DNA of 64,000 nucleotides from the NCBI RefSeq assembly GCF_029502005.1, contig NZ_JAMQOT010000004.1, forward strand, positions 372,001 through 436,000, given 5' to 3'. This stretch comes from Natrinema salsiterrestre (GTDB lineage Archaea > Halobacteriota > Halobacteria > Halobacteriales > Natrialbaceae). Of this stretch, positions 26,969-36,501 are shown one piece after another (the stretch's first letter is position 1; each line of letters begins with the position of its first letter). The notes beneath the pieces are model-generated. The model made no database searches. It was not told the origin of the DNA and saw only the letters and a list, made by a program, of their open reading frames with translations. A program made the position numbers and the translations under genes.

Positions 26969-28314
26969 CCGCGTCGAAACGAGGATCGACCGGCCGACGG
27001 CGGTTCCTCGCCGGGCTCGCCGCGGTGTCCGGAATCGCCGTCGCCGGCTGCAGTAGCCCCCCGTGGACCGACGACGAAACCGGCGGTTCGTTCCCCGTCT
27101 CGGAAGTCGCCAGCGTCCTCTCGCCGTCCGCTCCGCGGATCGACGGGCCGGTTCCGGTACGGCCAGAGGCGAGTGCGATCGAATCCGCGCTCGAGCGGGT
27201 CGACGAACTGGTGGCACCGATCCCGGACCCGCTCACGGCGGAGGCGGTCCCGAACGGCGTCGTCCGGACATCGATCACCGACGCGCGGGACGAGGCCGGC
27301 GAGATCCGGACCGAAGCGGCCGACGCGACGGGGCCGGGGCTGTATCACGCGTTTCGCGATCTCCGAGGTGCCCGCTCCCACGCTCGACGGGCGATAGCGA
27401 CGTGGTCGGCCATCGACGACGAGACGCTGGCTGGCGATCTCGAGGACGAACACGGCGAGCTCCGGCCGCGGATCCGCGATCAGCGCGCGTCGCTCGCGTA
27501 TCGCGGAACCGACACCGACGACGAGCTGCTCCGCTCGGCGCTGTACTACTCCCAGATCGAGTCAGCCCTCGACCGGGCGGTCGAATCCCTCGGGTCGTGG
27601 GAGATCGACGAAGGCGCAACCGTCGTCGACGTCGGCGAGGCCGCCGCCGACCTGGAGTCCGCGGCGGCGACGGCGAACGGCTGGGAACACTTCGCCGATC
27701 GGTACGAGGCGACGCTCGACGAGCCGATCGACCTCGAGCCGATACTGCGCGGCGGACTCGAGCGATGCGTCGATCGTGCCGACGCCGTCGCCTTCCCCGC
27801 GCAGGACGACGACTGGTTCGACGAGATCGACGTTGGTGACATCGACGAGACGTACCTCGAGCACATCCTGTGGCGGACCGGTGACGCCGTGACGGACGAG
27901 CGAGAGCGGCTGCGGGACGCGGAAACCAGCGGGGACCTCGGAACAGGGCTCTACCACGCCGTTCGGTTCGAGCAGGCGTTCCGCGCGTTCGAGCTCGTTC
28001 GCGATCGAATCGCGGACGGCTCGGTCGCCCTCCCCGAAACGCTCGCCGACGTCCGTCGCGAACGGGAGGCCGCGATCGGCGCTGCCGAGACGGCTCGAGA
28101 CGACGTCACCGGCCCGTCACCCGGGGCGTTGGCGCTTTCGGAGACGGTTCAGCGACTCGAGTGGGCCGACCAGTCCGTGCAGCGACTGGCCGACGCCGAC
28201 TCCGACGCCGTCACCTCGCTGACCAGTGAGTACGGCGACTACGTGCGCGTTCGCGCATCGCTCGAGGCGCTTCCGGAGGCGGTCGATGCGTTTCGGTCGC
28301 GCGTGCTCGAGTGA
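26965..28314 (+). CDS. Tat-exported helical lipoprotein of unknown function
   Basis: The 449-residue precursor starts MTASKRGSTGRRRFLAGLAA with lipobox Cys in VAGCSSPP. The exported region is almost entirely alpha-helical and acidic, with repeated Arg/Glu/Asp-rich amphipathic helices, suggesting a helical-bundle scaffold or binding protein. No enzyme motif is seen. The start at 26965 is fixed by the ATGA overlap with the preceding lipoprotein; a longer frame from 26287 is a shadow of that gene. The two presumably act together on the outer face of the membrane. Confidence 0.75.
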   Translation: MTASKRGSTGRRRFLAGLAAVSGIAVAGCSSPPWTDDETGGSFPVSEVASVLSPSAPRIDGPVPVRPEASAIESALERVDELVAPIPDPLTAEAVPNGVVRTSITDARDEAGEIRTEAADATGPGLYHAFRDLRGARSHARRAIATWSAIDDETLAGDLEDEHGELRPRIRDQRASLAYRGTDTDDELLRSALYYSQIESALDRAVESLGSWEIDEGATVVDVGEAAADLESAAATANGWEHFADRYEATLDEPIDLEPILRGGLERCVDRADAVAFPAQDDDWFDEIDVGDIDETYLEHILWRTGDAVTDERERLRDAETSGDLGTGLYHAVRFEQAFRAFELVRDRIADGSVALPETLADVRREREAAIGAAETARDDVTGPSPGALALSETVQRLEWADQSVQRLADADSDAVTSLTSEYGDYVRVRASLEALPEAVDAFRSRVLE

Positions 28315-28402
28315 TAGCGCGGAGGCCGTCACGACGGTCGAACCCGTTGCCCGATTCAGACCCCTTTACTATCCTCGGTGCGAAGGCTCCCGTAACACCC
28401 AC

Positions 28403-29218
28403 ATGGTACTGACAAAGCGAGTCATCCCGTGTATCGACGTGGATCTCGACGAGGACGGGAACCCGGCGGTCTACACCGGCGTCAACTTCGAGGACCTGAA
28501 GTACACCGGCGATCCGGTCGAGATGGCCCGCGCGTACAACCGGGCGGGCGCGGACGAGTTCGTCTTCCTCGACATCACCGCCTCCGCGGAGGGGCGCGAG
28601 ACGATGCTCGACGTCGTCGAACGCGTCGCCGACGAGGTCTTCATCCCGCTGACCGTCGGCGGCGGCATCCGCACCACCGAGGACATCAAGGAGACGCTGC
28701 GGGCCGGCGCGGACAAGGTCTCGATCACCACCGGCGCGCTCGAGCGCCCCGAACTCATCAACGAGGGCGCGCGGGCCTTCGGCAACCAGTGTATCGTCAT
28801 CAGCGTCGACGCCCGACGGCGCTTCGACGAGGGAGGCGAGCACTACGTCGAGGTCGACGGCGAGTCCTGCTGGTTCGAGTGCACGAAGAAGGGCGGCCGC
28901 GAGGGAACCGGCATCGACGTCCTCGAGTGGGCCGCCGAGGCCGAATCCCGCGGCGCGGGCGAGCTCTTCGTCAACTCCATCGACAAGGACGGCACGAAAG
29001 ACGGCTACGACCTCCCCCTGACGAAAGCGGTCTGTGACACCGTCGACACGCCGGTCATCGCCTCCTCCGGCTGTGGCGGCCCCGAGGACATGTACGACGT
29101 CTTCACCGAGGCCGGTGCCGACGCCGGTCTCGCGGCGTCTATCTTCCACTTCGACGAGTACTCCATCGAGGACACGAAGGCCTACCTCGACGAACGCGGC
29201 GTCCCCGTCCGTCTCTGA
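28403..29218 (+). CDS. hisF: Imidazole glycerol phosphate synthase cyclase subunit
   Basis: This 271-residue TIM barrel has catalytic Asp in VIPCIDVD (Asp11 position) and Asp in VISVDARRR, with phosphate-binding loops TVGGGIR and SGCGGPED. With HisH it makes IGP and AICAR in histidine synthesis. The internal ATG at 28403 gives the family start [12 protein letters not shown]; the extension to 28226 is a shadow of the upstream lipoprotein. No other his gene is adjacent, which is usual in haloarchaea where his genes are scattered. Confidence 0.97.
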   Translation: MVLTKRVIPCIDVDLDEDGNPAVYTGVNFEDLKYTGDPVEMARAYNRAGADEFVFLDITASAEGRETMLDVVERVADEVFIPLTVGGGIRTTEDIKETLRAGADKVSITTGALERPELINEGARAFGNQCIVISVDARRRFDEGGEHYVEVDGESCWFECTKKGGREGTGIDVLEWAAEAESRGAGELFVNSIDKDGTKDGYDLPLTKAVCDTVDTPVIASSGCGGPEDMYDVFTEAGADAGLAASIFHFDEYSIEDTKAYLDERGVPVRL

Positions 29219-29343
29219 GTCGCCGGAATCGTGAGCTTTCGGCATAGTCTTCCCGTCGCGTTCGAGTCGTCGATCGACGACTCGGTCCCCCTCGGGTTGG
29301 GCATTCAATACGTTTATTCCGTCCCGGTCCTGCGTTCCGACCA

Positions 29344-30204
29344 GTGAAATGGCGGTGTACGCGGTGTGGCAAACCGCACGCGGAAGACGATCCGCCCTGT
29401 GACGAGTGCGGACACAACGCCTTCGAGAAAGCGATCGTCCGGGTCGACGATCGCGAGGCCCAGAGCGACGCCGGCAGCGAGTCGATACCGTCCGGAACCG
29501 TCGAAACCGGTCCGGCGTTCGTCTGGGCCTGCACGAACTGCGGCCGCGAGCACGTCCGGAACACGCCCCCGTGTTCTCGCTGTGGCAACCCCGACCTCGA
29601 GCGGATCGAGCAGACCTACGAGGGGCTCGAGCGGGACCTCGATACGCCGACCTGGTTCGAGGTCTCGAAACCGTATTTGCCCGTCTTCGCCGGTATCGCG
29701 GTCGTCATCGCGCTGTTCGCGACCGGGATCGTCCCCCCGTCGATACTCCCGGGGATCGGTCCGCCGTCGCCGCCCGACGCGCCCGGCGAGGGAATCGAGG
29801 CCGGTGGACTCGATCTCGGCGACACCGAAGCTCTGATCCACCAGCGACTCGAGGACGAGCGAGAACCGTCGGAGAGTCGGACGTATGACGACGGACTCGC
29901 GGCGTACGCGGAGTACCGGAACCGCTACCTCGTCGCCAGCGAGTTCGCCGACGAGGCGCCAGAGGGGGCGAATCCCGATGCGTTCGATCACCAGTGTGGC
30001 GACACGAGACCACAGGAGGGCCTCGCAGTCCTCAGTGGGGTCTCAGTCGGAGAGTACGGCGACGAGGAGGAATTCGCGGACGACATCGTCGCGGAACTCC
30101 TCTCGAGATACGATGACGGGATTCGAACCGGGTTCGACCGTGAGGGTGTCGATGTCCACGTCGCACCGAACGGAGATATCTACGTCTTTTACGCGACGTG
30201 CTGA
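29344..30204 (+). CDS. Zinc-ribbon membrane protein with a degenerate CAP-like domain
   Basis: This 286-residue protein has two zinc ribbons at the N-terminus (CTRCGKPH...CDECG and CTNCGREH...CSRCG), one membrane helix (about 103-122), and an exported domain from about 155. The segment IHQRLEDERE...DDGLAAYAEYRN and the terminal VHVAPNGDIYVFYATC resemble the first helix and last strand of CAP/SCP domains, though the usual catalytic His/Glu pairs are not evident. The GTG start is supported by a TATA box (CGTTTATT, 29311-29318) 29 nt upstream. Function unknown; the domain reading is my inference. Confidence 0.75.
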   Translation: MKWRCTRCGKPHAEDDPPCDECGHNAFEKAIVRVDDREAQSDAGSESIPSGTVETGPAFVWACTNCGREHVRNTPPCSRCGNPDLERIEQTYEGLERDLDTPTWFEVSKPYLPVFAGIAVVIALFATGIVPPSILPGIGPPSPPDAPGEGIEAGGLDLGDTEALIHQRLEDEREPSESRTYDDGLAAYAEYRNRYLVASEFADEAPEGANPDAFDHQCGDTRPQEGLAVLSGVSVGEYGDEEEFADDIVAELLSRYDDGIRTGFDREGVDVHVAPNGDIYVFYATC

Positions 30205-30328
30205 GGGGGCCTCGACGGACTCGAGGCTATCGTTCGTTGGAGACTCGGACGGCAGCGAGAACCGCTTTCAGTTAGAGAGGACGAACGAGAGACAGGGAGA
30301 GCCCTGCGATCACCGTCCAGACGGGCGG

Positions 30329-30613
30329 TTATGCAGCCGCTTCGAACGCGTCCTTGAACGAATTCGCCTTCTCGCGAACGGTCGCGGCCGCCTCCTCGAG
30401 TGCCTCGAGGGGATCCGCGCCGCCTTCGGTCTTGATCGTCAGGATGGGCTCGGTCTGGCCACCCGACTGTTCGGGGTTGACGTCGTAGGTCGCTGCGCTC
30501 ACGTCGTCGTACTCGAGCAGTGCGCCCTTGAGCACGTTCATGAAGGTGTGATCCTCGCCGGCGATTTCGATCGAGAGTTCGTTCTCGGTGCTCTCGGTGA
30601 CCCGCAGTTCCAT
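30329..30613 (-). CDS. rpoL: DNA-directed RNA polymerase subunit L (Rpo11)
   Basis: This 94-residue protein matches archaeal Rpo11: MELRVTEST at the start, the conserved [15 protein letters not shown] helix that pairs with Rpo3 (subunit D), and a C-terminal amphipathic helix ([19 protein letters not shown]). It is part of the alpha-like assembly platform of RNA polymerase. A long open frame continuing upstream to 31414 on this strand is a shadow of the rhomboid gene. Confidence 0.96.
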   Translation of the reverse strand: MELRVTESTENELSIEIAGEDHTFMNVLKGALLEYDDVSAATYDVNPEQSGGQTEPILTIKTEGGADPLEALEEAAATVREKANSFKDAFEAAA

Positions 30614-30715
30614 GTCACATGGTCCGGTCGTCGGCTGCTTGTACCTTTCGAAGCCGCCGCTCGTCGGGGGTCGCTGATGGCAAATCACTAAACGCGTCCG
30701 TTCGAACCACGGGAC

Positions 30716-32554
30716 ATGCTCTCGTTCGCGACCCTGTTGACGGTCGCCGTCGCCGCGGCGCTGGTGGGGTCGATCGCGGTCGTGAGACTGGTTCACCGGC
30801 CGGTGCGACGCTGGCGCGACGTGCTTCAGGCGCGGCTCGTCTACGGCGTCCCGTGGGGCTCGATCGTCGTCATCACGTTCGTCCTCTGCGTCTATCTCTT
30901 CGTTCAGGACGGCATCACGAACTTCGACGATCCCGTGACGATCCCGTATCGGACGTGGTCGTACTTCTACCCGCTCGGGATGGCGACGGCGTCGTTCTCT
31001 CACGCCGGCCCCGGACACCTCGTGGGGAACCTGGCTGGAACGGTCGTGGTCGCACCGATCGCCGAGTACGCCTGGGGACACTACCCTGATGAACGCGATC
31101 GCCTCCGAACCGACTCGTGGCGAACGAACCCGCGACTCCGGGCGTTCGTCCTCTTCCCGCTGCTCGTCATCGGGATCGGCCTGCTCTCGAGCCTGTTCGC
31201 GCTCGGTCCCGTGATCGGCTTCTCGGGCGTCGTCTTCGCCTTCGCCGGCTTCGCGATCGTTCACTATCCGATCGTCACGATCGTCGGCACGCTCGGCGTT
31301 CAGGGCGTCATCCTGCGGCTCTACTACGCGCTGCAGGAGCCGATCAACGTCTATACCGCCCAACCGAGTCCCCCGTCGCCGCCGTCCTGGGCCGGCATCG
31401 CCATTCAGGGCCACGCGCTCGGCCTCTTCGTCGGCTTCGTCCTCGGCATCGCGCTCCTCGAGCGGCGGGGTGCCCGCCCCGATCCGTTACACCTCTGGCT
31501 CGCCGTCCTCCTCTTCGGCTTCTCGAAACGGCTCTGGGCGATCTACTGGTTCGGCGGCGAGAACACGTACGTTCTCTTCCAGGGTCCCGGCGTCGCCGTC
31601 GTCGCCGTGCTCGCGCTCGTGGTCACGCTCTCGATGACCGCCTCGGAGACGCGGCTCGTTCCACCGCGCCTCCGGCGGCTACTCGCTCGGACGGGTCGAT
31701 CGAATGTCCGGACCGATACCGTCAATTCCTCGGTCGATCGGTCGCTCGAGCTCGCGATGGCCGGACAGGTCGACGCGGTCGTTACCGCCCGCATCGATCG
31801 CGTTCGGGAGATCGCCGCCGGCGCGCGAACGCGGGTCAGCGACTCGAGTTCGCTGTCGGATCTGACCCGTAAACAAGCCGCGTTCACGGCCGTCGTCATC
31901 GTCCTCGCCGTGCTCGCCGGCGTCGCTATTCCCACGAATTTCCTCGTCGTCGACGACGCCACGACGTCCACCGAGGACGCGATCCAGATCGAGGATTATA
32001 CCGTCGAATACGCCGAGGGCGTCCAGAACGAGCTGGTCACCGGTATCGGTATCGAGTCCCTCGAGAGCGACGAGGGCCTCGAGGGAAGCGGGGTGATCGT
32101 CGCGAGCGACCGGCGGGAGCTCTGGCTCGAGGCGGTCAGCGCGCAGCGACTCTCCTTTACGGGCGAGGAGACGATCTACGTCGGTGGTCCCGGTTGGCGC
32201 GAGGCGGTCCACGTCGAGCGCACCGGCTGGCAGCCGGTCGGTAACGACACCGTCTATCAGGTCTGGCTCTGGGAGGACGGCGAGGATCGACGGCTCGCCC
32301 ACGAGTCCAACGAGTCGCGAGCCGAAGCCCGGATCGCGGGACGGAACGTGACGGTCGACACCGATAACGGCGAGTTCGTTCTCGAGGTCGACTCGAGCGA
32401 GACGGACGCCGTCGAGACGACGCAGATTCCGGCTGTCAACGAGACGAGTTCGGCGGGTGGACTATCCTTCGAGCGCGAAAACGAGACGGTCTACGCGGCC
32501 GCCGACGGAACGCGAGTCGCGATCGCGAGCGAGGAGACATACAACGGCTATTGA
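30716..32554 (+). CDS. Rhomboid-family intramembrane protease with C-terminal exported domain
   Basis: This 612-residue protein has a rhomboid core: HLVGNLAG (His101, Asn105) in the second core helix, the GxSG nucleophile Ser170 in GFSGVVF, and His233 in the IQGHALG helix. Six to eight helices cover residues 1-300. A linker follows, then another helix (about 383-403) and a beta-rich domain of about 200 residues placed outside, ending in SEETYNGY. The extra domain is much longer than in bacterial GlpG and may present substrates or bind a partner. Archaeal rhomboids have been linked to surface-glycoprotein processing; the substrate here is unknown. Confidence 0.9.
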   Translation: MLSFATLLTVAVAAALVGSIAVVRLVHRPVRRWRDVLQARLVYGVPWGSIVVITFVLCVYLFVQDGITNFDDPVTIPYRTWSYFYPLGMATASFSHAGPGHLVGNLAGTVVVAPIAEYAWGHYPDERDRLRTDSWRTNPRLRAFVLFPLLVIGIGLLSSLFALGPVIGFSGVVFAFAGFAIVHYPIVTIVGTLGVQGVILRLYYALQEPINVYTAQPSPPSPPSWAGIAIQGHALGLFVGFVLGIALLERRGARPDPLHLWLAVLLFGFSKRLWAIYWFGGENTYVLFQGPGVAVVAVLALVVTLSMTASETRLVPPRLRRLLARTGRSNVRTDTVNSSVDRSLELAMAGQVDAVVTARIDRVREIAAGARTRVSDSSSLSDLTRKQAAFTAVVIVLAVLAGVAIPTNFLVVDDATTSTEDAIQIEDYTVEYAEGVQNELVTGIGIESLESDEGLEGSGVIVASDRRELWLEAVSAQRLSFTGEETIYVGGPGWREAVHVERTGWQPVGNDTVYQVWLWEDGEDRRLAHESNESRAEARIAGRNVTVDTDNGEFVLEVDSSETDAVETTQIPAVNETSSAGGLSFERENETVYAAADGTRVAIASEETYNGY

Positions 32555-32732
32555 ACGAGGTGCGGTGGCGCGGTTCACCATTGGCGAACCGCGACTCGAA
32601 GCCGCGCGATCGAATCGGTTGGAAAGGGAGTGGCACCCCCACGTGACTGCAGTAGGGGACCGCTCGAGCCCTCGTCGCGCTGTCACTCGACGACTGCACG
32701 TCCAGCGGACGGTGACGCCCTGATACGATCCG

Positions 32733-33383
32733 TTACCCCTGAGGCCCCCACTCGATCCGGAAGACCTCGGCCTCGAGCGTCTCCTCGGTCTCGGTGTGAA
32801 AGTCGAACTGCTTCGTGATGGGGAGTTCGGCCCGAAACGCGTGCGTCACGTCGCCGCCCTCGTCGCCGGCGAAGGATTCCACGAACTCCTGACTCCCTTC
32901 GTTGTGGATCGTGTACGAGACGGCGGCGATCTCGCTGGCCGTCTCGAGGAACTCCCGATCCGCGTGTCGGTTCCCGCGCTGTGCACCGAACGGCGGGTTA
33001 GAGAGCACGGTCGCGTCGGTCGTCGAAAACGGATGGCGAGTGACGTCACCGCGGAGCCACTCGAGCGTGCGATCGGGATGGCCACTCGCAGCCGCCGCGA
33101 CCGTTCGCTCGTTCCGGCGGGCCAGCTCCAGCGCGTCGCGATCGACGTCGATTCCGACGACGCCGTCGGCACCGGCGAGCGAGGCGGCGATCGCGAGCAT
33201 CCCGGTCCCCGTCCCCAGATCGACGACCCGTCCCTCGAGGTCATTTTGCAACCCGGCCAGGTGACAAATGTGAGCCGCCAGCTCCGCCGGCGTCAGGTAC
33301 TGCTCGAGGCTCGCGTCCGGATCGGAAAAGTCCGCGACCGACTCGAGCCGGCGGGCGAGCGCGCGGCGTGAGGGGCCGGCCAT
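32733..33383 (-). CDS. METTL5-like N6-adenine methyltransferase
   Basis: This 216-residue class I methyltransferase has the SAM-binding loop VVDLGTGTGMLAIAA (54-68), acidic residue in GIDVDRDAL and the catalytic NPPFG at 129-133. NPPF with this compact size is typical of the METTL5 family, which in eukaryotes makes one m6A in small-subunit rRNA; archaeal members probably act on 16S rRNA. It ends 178 nt after the convergent rhomboid gene, and its start lies just 4 nt from the stop of the next minus-strand gene, so these two form an operon. Confidence 0.9.
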   Translation of the reverse strand: MAGPSRRALARRLESVADFSDPDASLEQYLTPAELAAHICHLAGLQNDLEGRVVDLGTGTGMLAIAASLAGADGVVGIDVDRDALELARRNERTVAAAASGHPDRTLEWLRGDVTRHPFSTTDATVLSNPPFGAQRGNRHADREFLETASEIAAVSYTIHNEGSQEFVESFAGDEGGDVTHAFRAELPITKQFDFHTETEETLEAEVFRIEWGPQG

Positions 33384-33386
33384 CCC

Positions 33387-33782
33387 TTAGTAGTCGACGG
33401 CGATCGGTCCCTCGAGGTCGAACGCGAGCCCCTCTCGGTCGGCCCGCTCGGCACAGGCCGCGAGCGCGGGACGGACCTTTTGTGGGTCTGCGACGGTATC
33501 GACGGTGACGGTCACGGTACCGACACCGAGGAACGAGCCCGCGCGAACGTAGCCTCGAATGCGGTCGATTTCCTCCTGCGTCGCGAGAGAACAGTCTTCC
33601 TCGAAACACGCACTGATCGTCAACTCGGCGGGGACCAGTCCTTCCTCGGTGAGGTCGCGCTTGAAATCGCGCAGATACGCCGGCGCGGTCGACTCGAGCG
33701 CGGCGGCCTCGAGGGCGACCGGCGTGGCGTCGGCCGGGCGACACCGATCGATCGCTGACTGGTGGGACGTCGTCGTACTCAT
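33387..33782 (-). CDS. Conserved haloarchaeal protein of unknown function
   Basis: This 131-residue soluble alpha/beta protein lies directly upstream of the METTL5-like gene and is presumably co-transcribed. It has two Cys (SACFEEDCSLA) and a repeated TVTVTVDTVADP strand region, with a C-terminal hydrophobic strand. The start at 33782 (MSTTTSHQ) is preferred to 33806, because a TATA element (TTTTTGTA on this strand, 33806-33814) lies 28 nt upstream and overlaps the alternative start. Family not identified. Confidence 0.75.
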   Translation of the reverse strand: MSTTTSHQSAIDRCRPADATPVALEAAALESTAPAYLRDFKRDLTEEGLVPAELTISACFEEDCSLATQEEIDRIRGYVRAGSFLGVGTVTVTVDTVADPQKVRPALAACAERADREGLAFDLEGPIAVDY

Positions 33783-33954
33783 TGTCCTGCCATACATGGC
33801 TTGCATACAAAAAGCTTGTTGAATACGTAGTAGTAATACATCGAGTCGTCATCGCGCGGTCCTCGACTACGAACGATGGGTCATGGAAACTTCAAGACCA
33901 CAGTTCCACGACACTTTCGAATAGAGTTAAGGATTCCCCGGGGAAGTAACAGGT

Positions 33955-34125
33955 ATGGAGCAGTGTCCGCGGTGTCAGGGTGCCGTCGAAGAACTCTCGT
34001 TGGGGGACGTGTCGACTGTCACGTGCCCCCACTGTGGGTTCGCCGACGTGCCCGTCGAACACCAACCCGAAGGCGAGGATCCCGAATCGTGGCGGGACGC
34101 GTTCAACCGATTCTACGAGGAATGA
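33955..34125 (+). CDS. Small zinc-ribbon protein (56 residues)
   Basis: The peptide begins MEQCPRCQGAVEEL and continues with VTCPHCGFADVPVEH. The two CxxC pairs about 20 residues apart form a classic zinc ribbon. The C-terminal part (EDPESWRDAFNRFYEE) is a short acidic helix. It is preceded by a GGGAAGTAACAGGT leader without clear Shine-Dalgarno. Such mini zinc-finger proteins are numerous in haloarchaea; function unknown. Confidence 0.8.
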   Translation: MEQCPRCQGAVEELSLGDVSTVTCPHCGFADVPVEHQPEGEDPESWRDAFNRFYEE

Positions 34126-34191
34126 GCGGGGCTGCGTGCGTCATCGGCCGGTAGTACGGTCCCCGAGAAATCGAACCTCGCAGCGCGAGGC

Positions 34192-35223
34192 TTACTCGTT
34201 TGCGGCCGCCGCTTCCGCGTCCTCTTCTTCCTGCTGGTGTTCGGCGTCCTCGTCGGAGCGGGCCGCGACGAGGCCACCGCGTGCGACGCTGTACAGCGGT
34301 TCGTTCGCGTGCGTGACGTCGCTGATCGAGAACGGAATGTTCGCGTCCTCGAGGTGGTCGCGGAACAGGGCCTCGAAGCCGCTGGGGCTCGAGGTCCCGC
34401 CGGTGACGACGACGGGGACGTCCAGTCCTTCCTCGACGTCCTCCTCGTCGACCTCTTTGACGATGTTCTCGATGACGTAGTCGAGCAGGTTCTCGTAGTA
34501 AATCGAGAGGGCACCCTCGACGCCGCCGACGTCGGTCGTGAAGTCCAGTTCGAAGTCGTCCTCCTTGATCGAGGTGACCTTGTCGACGGGCGTCCCGGTC
34601 GCGCGGGCGGCCTGTTCGTCGACCCAGTCGCCACCGCGGGCGACGGAGAACTTCATGACGGGCACCGCGTAGTAGGAGAGACAGACGTTCGTCATCCCGG
34701 CACCGAAACTGATGCCCAGTCCCGTGAAGTTGTTGTCCGCGAGTTCGCTGTAGATGACGGACATCCCCTCGTTGATCGGTTCGGAGTCGTATCCCATATC
34801 GTCGAGGAATGACTCGATCGTTTTCTGGTGGTACAGCGTGGAGAGATCCGAGTCGATCGGATCTGCGGGCGAGGAGAAGTAGAGCTTCTCGTCGGGATAG
34901 GCGGGCTCGCCGACGACCTGCTCGATGATGAGCTTCATCATCGGGATCGCGCTCTGCTCGTCGTTCGAGAGGATCCCGTGTTTCATCGGGCGACGGGTCT
35001 CCTTGTTGAAGATGTTCGCGAAATTCAGCGCGTCGTCGCCGACGACGTAGACCTTGTCGTCCTTGCGAATGTGGAGCACTTCGCTTCGCGAGAGCATCTG
35101 CTCGGCCATATCCGAGTACTCGATCTCGACGAATGAGTTACGCTGTTGCACGAATACCGTGTCGTTCCCATCCTGTTGTGCTGACAGGATGTTCATCGTT
35201 CCGACGTCCAGGCCTTTGGCCAT
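34192..35223 (-). CDS. Salactin-like haloarchaeal actin homologue
   Basis: This 343-residue protein has the actin/Hsp70 ATPase fold: GLDVGTMNI (phosphate 1), [12 protein letters not shown] (phosphate 2) and [12 protein letters not shown] (adenosine motif). The length, the MAKGLDVGT start and the acidic Glu/Ala-rich tail match salactin of Halobacterium, a filament that shows dynamic instability and grows from cell poles. It probably positions DNA or other cargo. The start codon is fixed by a TATA box at 35246-35254, 27 nt upstream. It is not MreB, despite frequent annotation as such. A DUF7139-like membrane protein is encoded just upstream. Confidence 0.88.
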   Translation of the reverse strand: MAKGLDVGTMNILSAQQDGNDTVFVQQRNSFVEIEYSDMAEQMLSRSEVLHIRKDDKVYVVGDDALNFANIFNKETRRPMKHGILSNDEQSAIPMMKLIIEQVVGEPAYPDEKLYFSSPADPIDSDLSTLYHQKTIESFLDDMGYDSEPINEGMSVIYSELADNNFTGLGISFGAGMTNVCLSYYAVPVMKFSVARGGDWVDEQAARATGTPVDKVTSIKEDDFELDFTTDVGGVEGALSIYYENLLDYVIENIVKEVDEEDVEEGLDVPVVVTGGTSSPSGFEALFRDHLEDANIPFSISDVTHANEPLYSVARGGLVAARSDEDAEHQQEEEDAEAAAANE

Positions 35224-35245
35224 GTGTGGGCAAGGCAACCGACGG

Positions 35246-35254
35246 ATTATAAAT
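35246..35254 (-). promoter_or_regulatory. TATA box of the salactin-like gene
   Basis: On the minus strand this reads ATTTATAAT, centred 27 nt before the ATG at 35223, so the mRNA is predicted leaderless. The gene therefore has its own promoter despite the upstream same-strand neighbour. Confidence 0.65.
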
Positions 35255-35319
35255 CTATGTGCCTTAATTTCGGATCTGATACTACGACACAAGGGGCTAT
35301 TACTTTCGGTCGCCGGCCT

Positions 35320-36249
35320 TTAATTCCTCTTTACGAGATTCCGGAACCGGTCGAACAGGGTTCCAACGGGTTTCGTCACGGTTTCGACGGCCCCACCGTC
35401 GTCCTCGGCCGTCGCTTGCTCCTCGGCTCGCTGCTGTTCGCGCAGTTCTCTGAGCTTCGCCGTCTGATCGTCTACCGTCGAACTCGAGGTCGTTTGCTTC
35501 GTCTCGCCGCCTTTGAGCCCCTTGAGACCGGCAACTTGCTGATCGACGCCCGACGAACGAGTCGTCGTGGTGCCGGCGTCGGTATCGATCTCGACGTCGT
35601 CGAGGTCGTTACTCGAGAAGTTCAGTCGCTTGTGTTCGGTCTGTTCGACGCCGCCCCAGGAGAGCTCGACGCCCTCCATCGCGTCGTCGATATCCCGCTG
35701 GATCTCCGCGTCGGAGAGTTCCGGGTCGTCGTCCTCGTCGGTGTCGGCGTCGGTCGTGACCACCTCGGCCTGCTGTGCCATATCGAGGTAGTGGGCGATC
35801 AGCGCGGCACCCGTCGAGGCGGCGATGCCCGCGAGGCCGACGGCGTACACTGCGATCACCTGAACGGTGTAGTCGGCCCCGTAGCCGTTCCAGTCCTGGG
35901 GATAGACGACGAGGAACCCGACGATCGCACCGATCGTGATCGCGACGCCGGCGATCGACGTGTACAGCATTCGCCGTTCCGACGGGAGCAGGACCACGAT
36001 TCCCAGCATCGTAACGGGGAGCGACCCCATCGCGACTCCGTATGCGGGACCGACCCACGCGAAGTAGTCGGCGGTGCGCGCCTCGAACGTGCTCCCCCAG
36101 ACGAAGAGCACGAGGCCGACGATCGCCAGCCCGATTCCGCCGAGAAACAGACCGAATCCGACGTAGACGTCGGTCCGGTCGTCCGGTTCACCGATGTATC
36201 GACGATAGATGTCGAATAGATAGCCGTCTGCGGCCTGTTCCGCTGCCAT
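35320..36249 (-). CDS. Membrane protein with acidic cytoplasmic tail (DUF7139-like)
   Basis: This 309-residue protein has four hydrophobic helices between about residues 28 and 155, arranged as two hairpins, and a cytoplasmic C-terminal half of 150 residues rich in Asp, Thr and Gln. The tail ends in a basic amphipathic stretch (GTLFDRFRNLVKRN) that could bind membrane or a filament. Such proteins are often called permease, without evidence for transport. It lies upstream of the salactin-like gene on the same strand with a 96-nt gap. It may be a membrane anchor, but that is speculation from position. Confidence 0.75.
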   Translation of the reverse strand: MAAEQAADGYLFDIYRRYIGEPDDRTDVYVGFGLFLGGIGLAIVGLVLFVWGSTFEARTADYFAWVGPAYGVAMGSLPVTMLGIVVLLPSERRMLYTSIAGVAITIGAIVGFLVVYPQDWNGYGADYTVQVIAVYAVGLAGIAASTGAALIAHYLDMAQQAEVVTTDADTDEDDDPELSDAEIQRDIDDAMEGVELSWGGVEQTEHKRLNFSSNDLDDVEIDTDAGTTTTRSSGVDQQVAGLKGLKGGETKQTTSSSTVDDQTAKLRELREQQRAEEQATAEDDGGAVETVTKPVGTLFDRFRNLVKRN

Positions 36250-36501
36250 TTGGTCTCAATTTATACTCCAGTACTATGACTGTTTGGACGGAAAACGAAC
36301 CCGTCCCGTCTCTCGAGACCGCCGCATCGCCCCGTTGGTGTCGCCACCGTCGCGATTCGGTCGCCGTGTCTCGGTCTGGCCCACCGAAACTATCCGATCG
36401 CAGAGCTCCGCCAGAATTGCCGGCCGACACTGAAGAGATTAGATGTGTTACCAGTGTCCATAGTTTGATAACGATCCGGTCAAAACCCCTTTCCAATTCG
36501 A

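Noticed and set aside
34192..35223. Annotation as MreB or Hsp70
   Set aside because: Length, the spacing of nucleotide motifs and the acidic tail fit salactin better; no substrate-binding domain of Hsp70 is present.
36258..36268. TATA-like GAGTATAAATT before the DUF7139-like gene
   Set aside because: It lies only about 15 nt from the ATG, so a start site at the usual distance would fall inside the gene; not accepted as its promoter.
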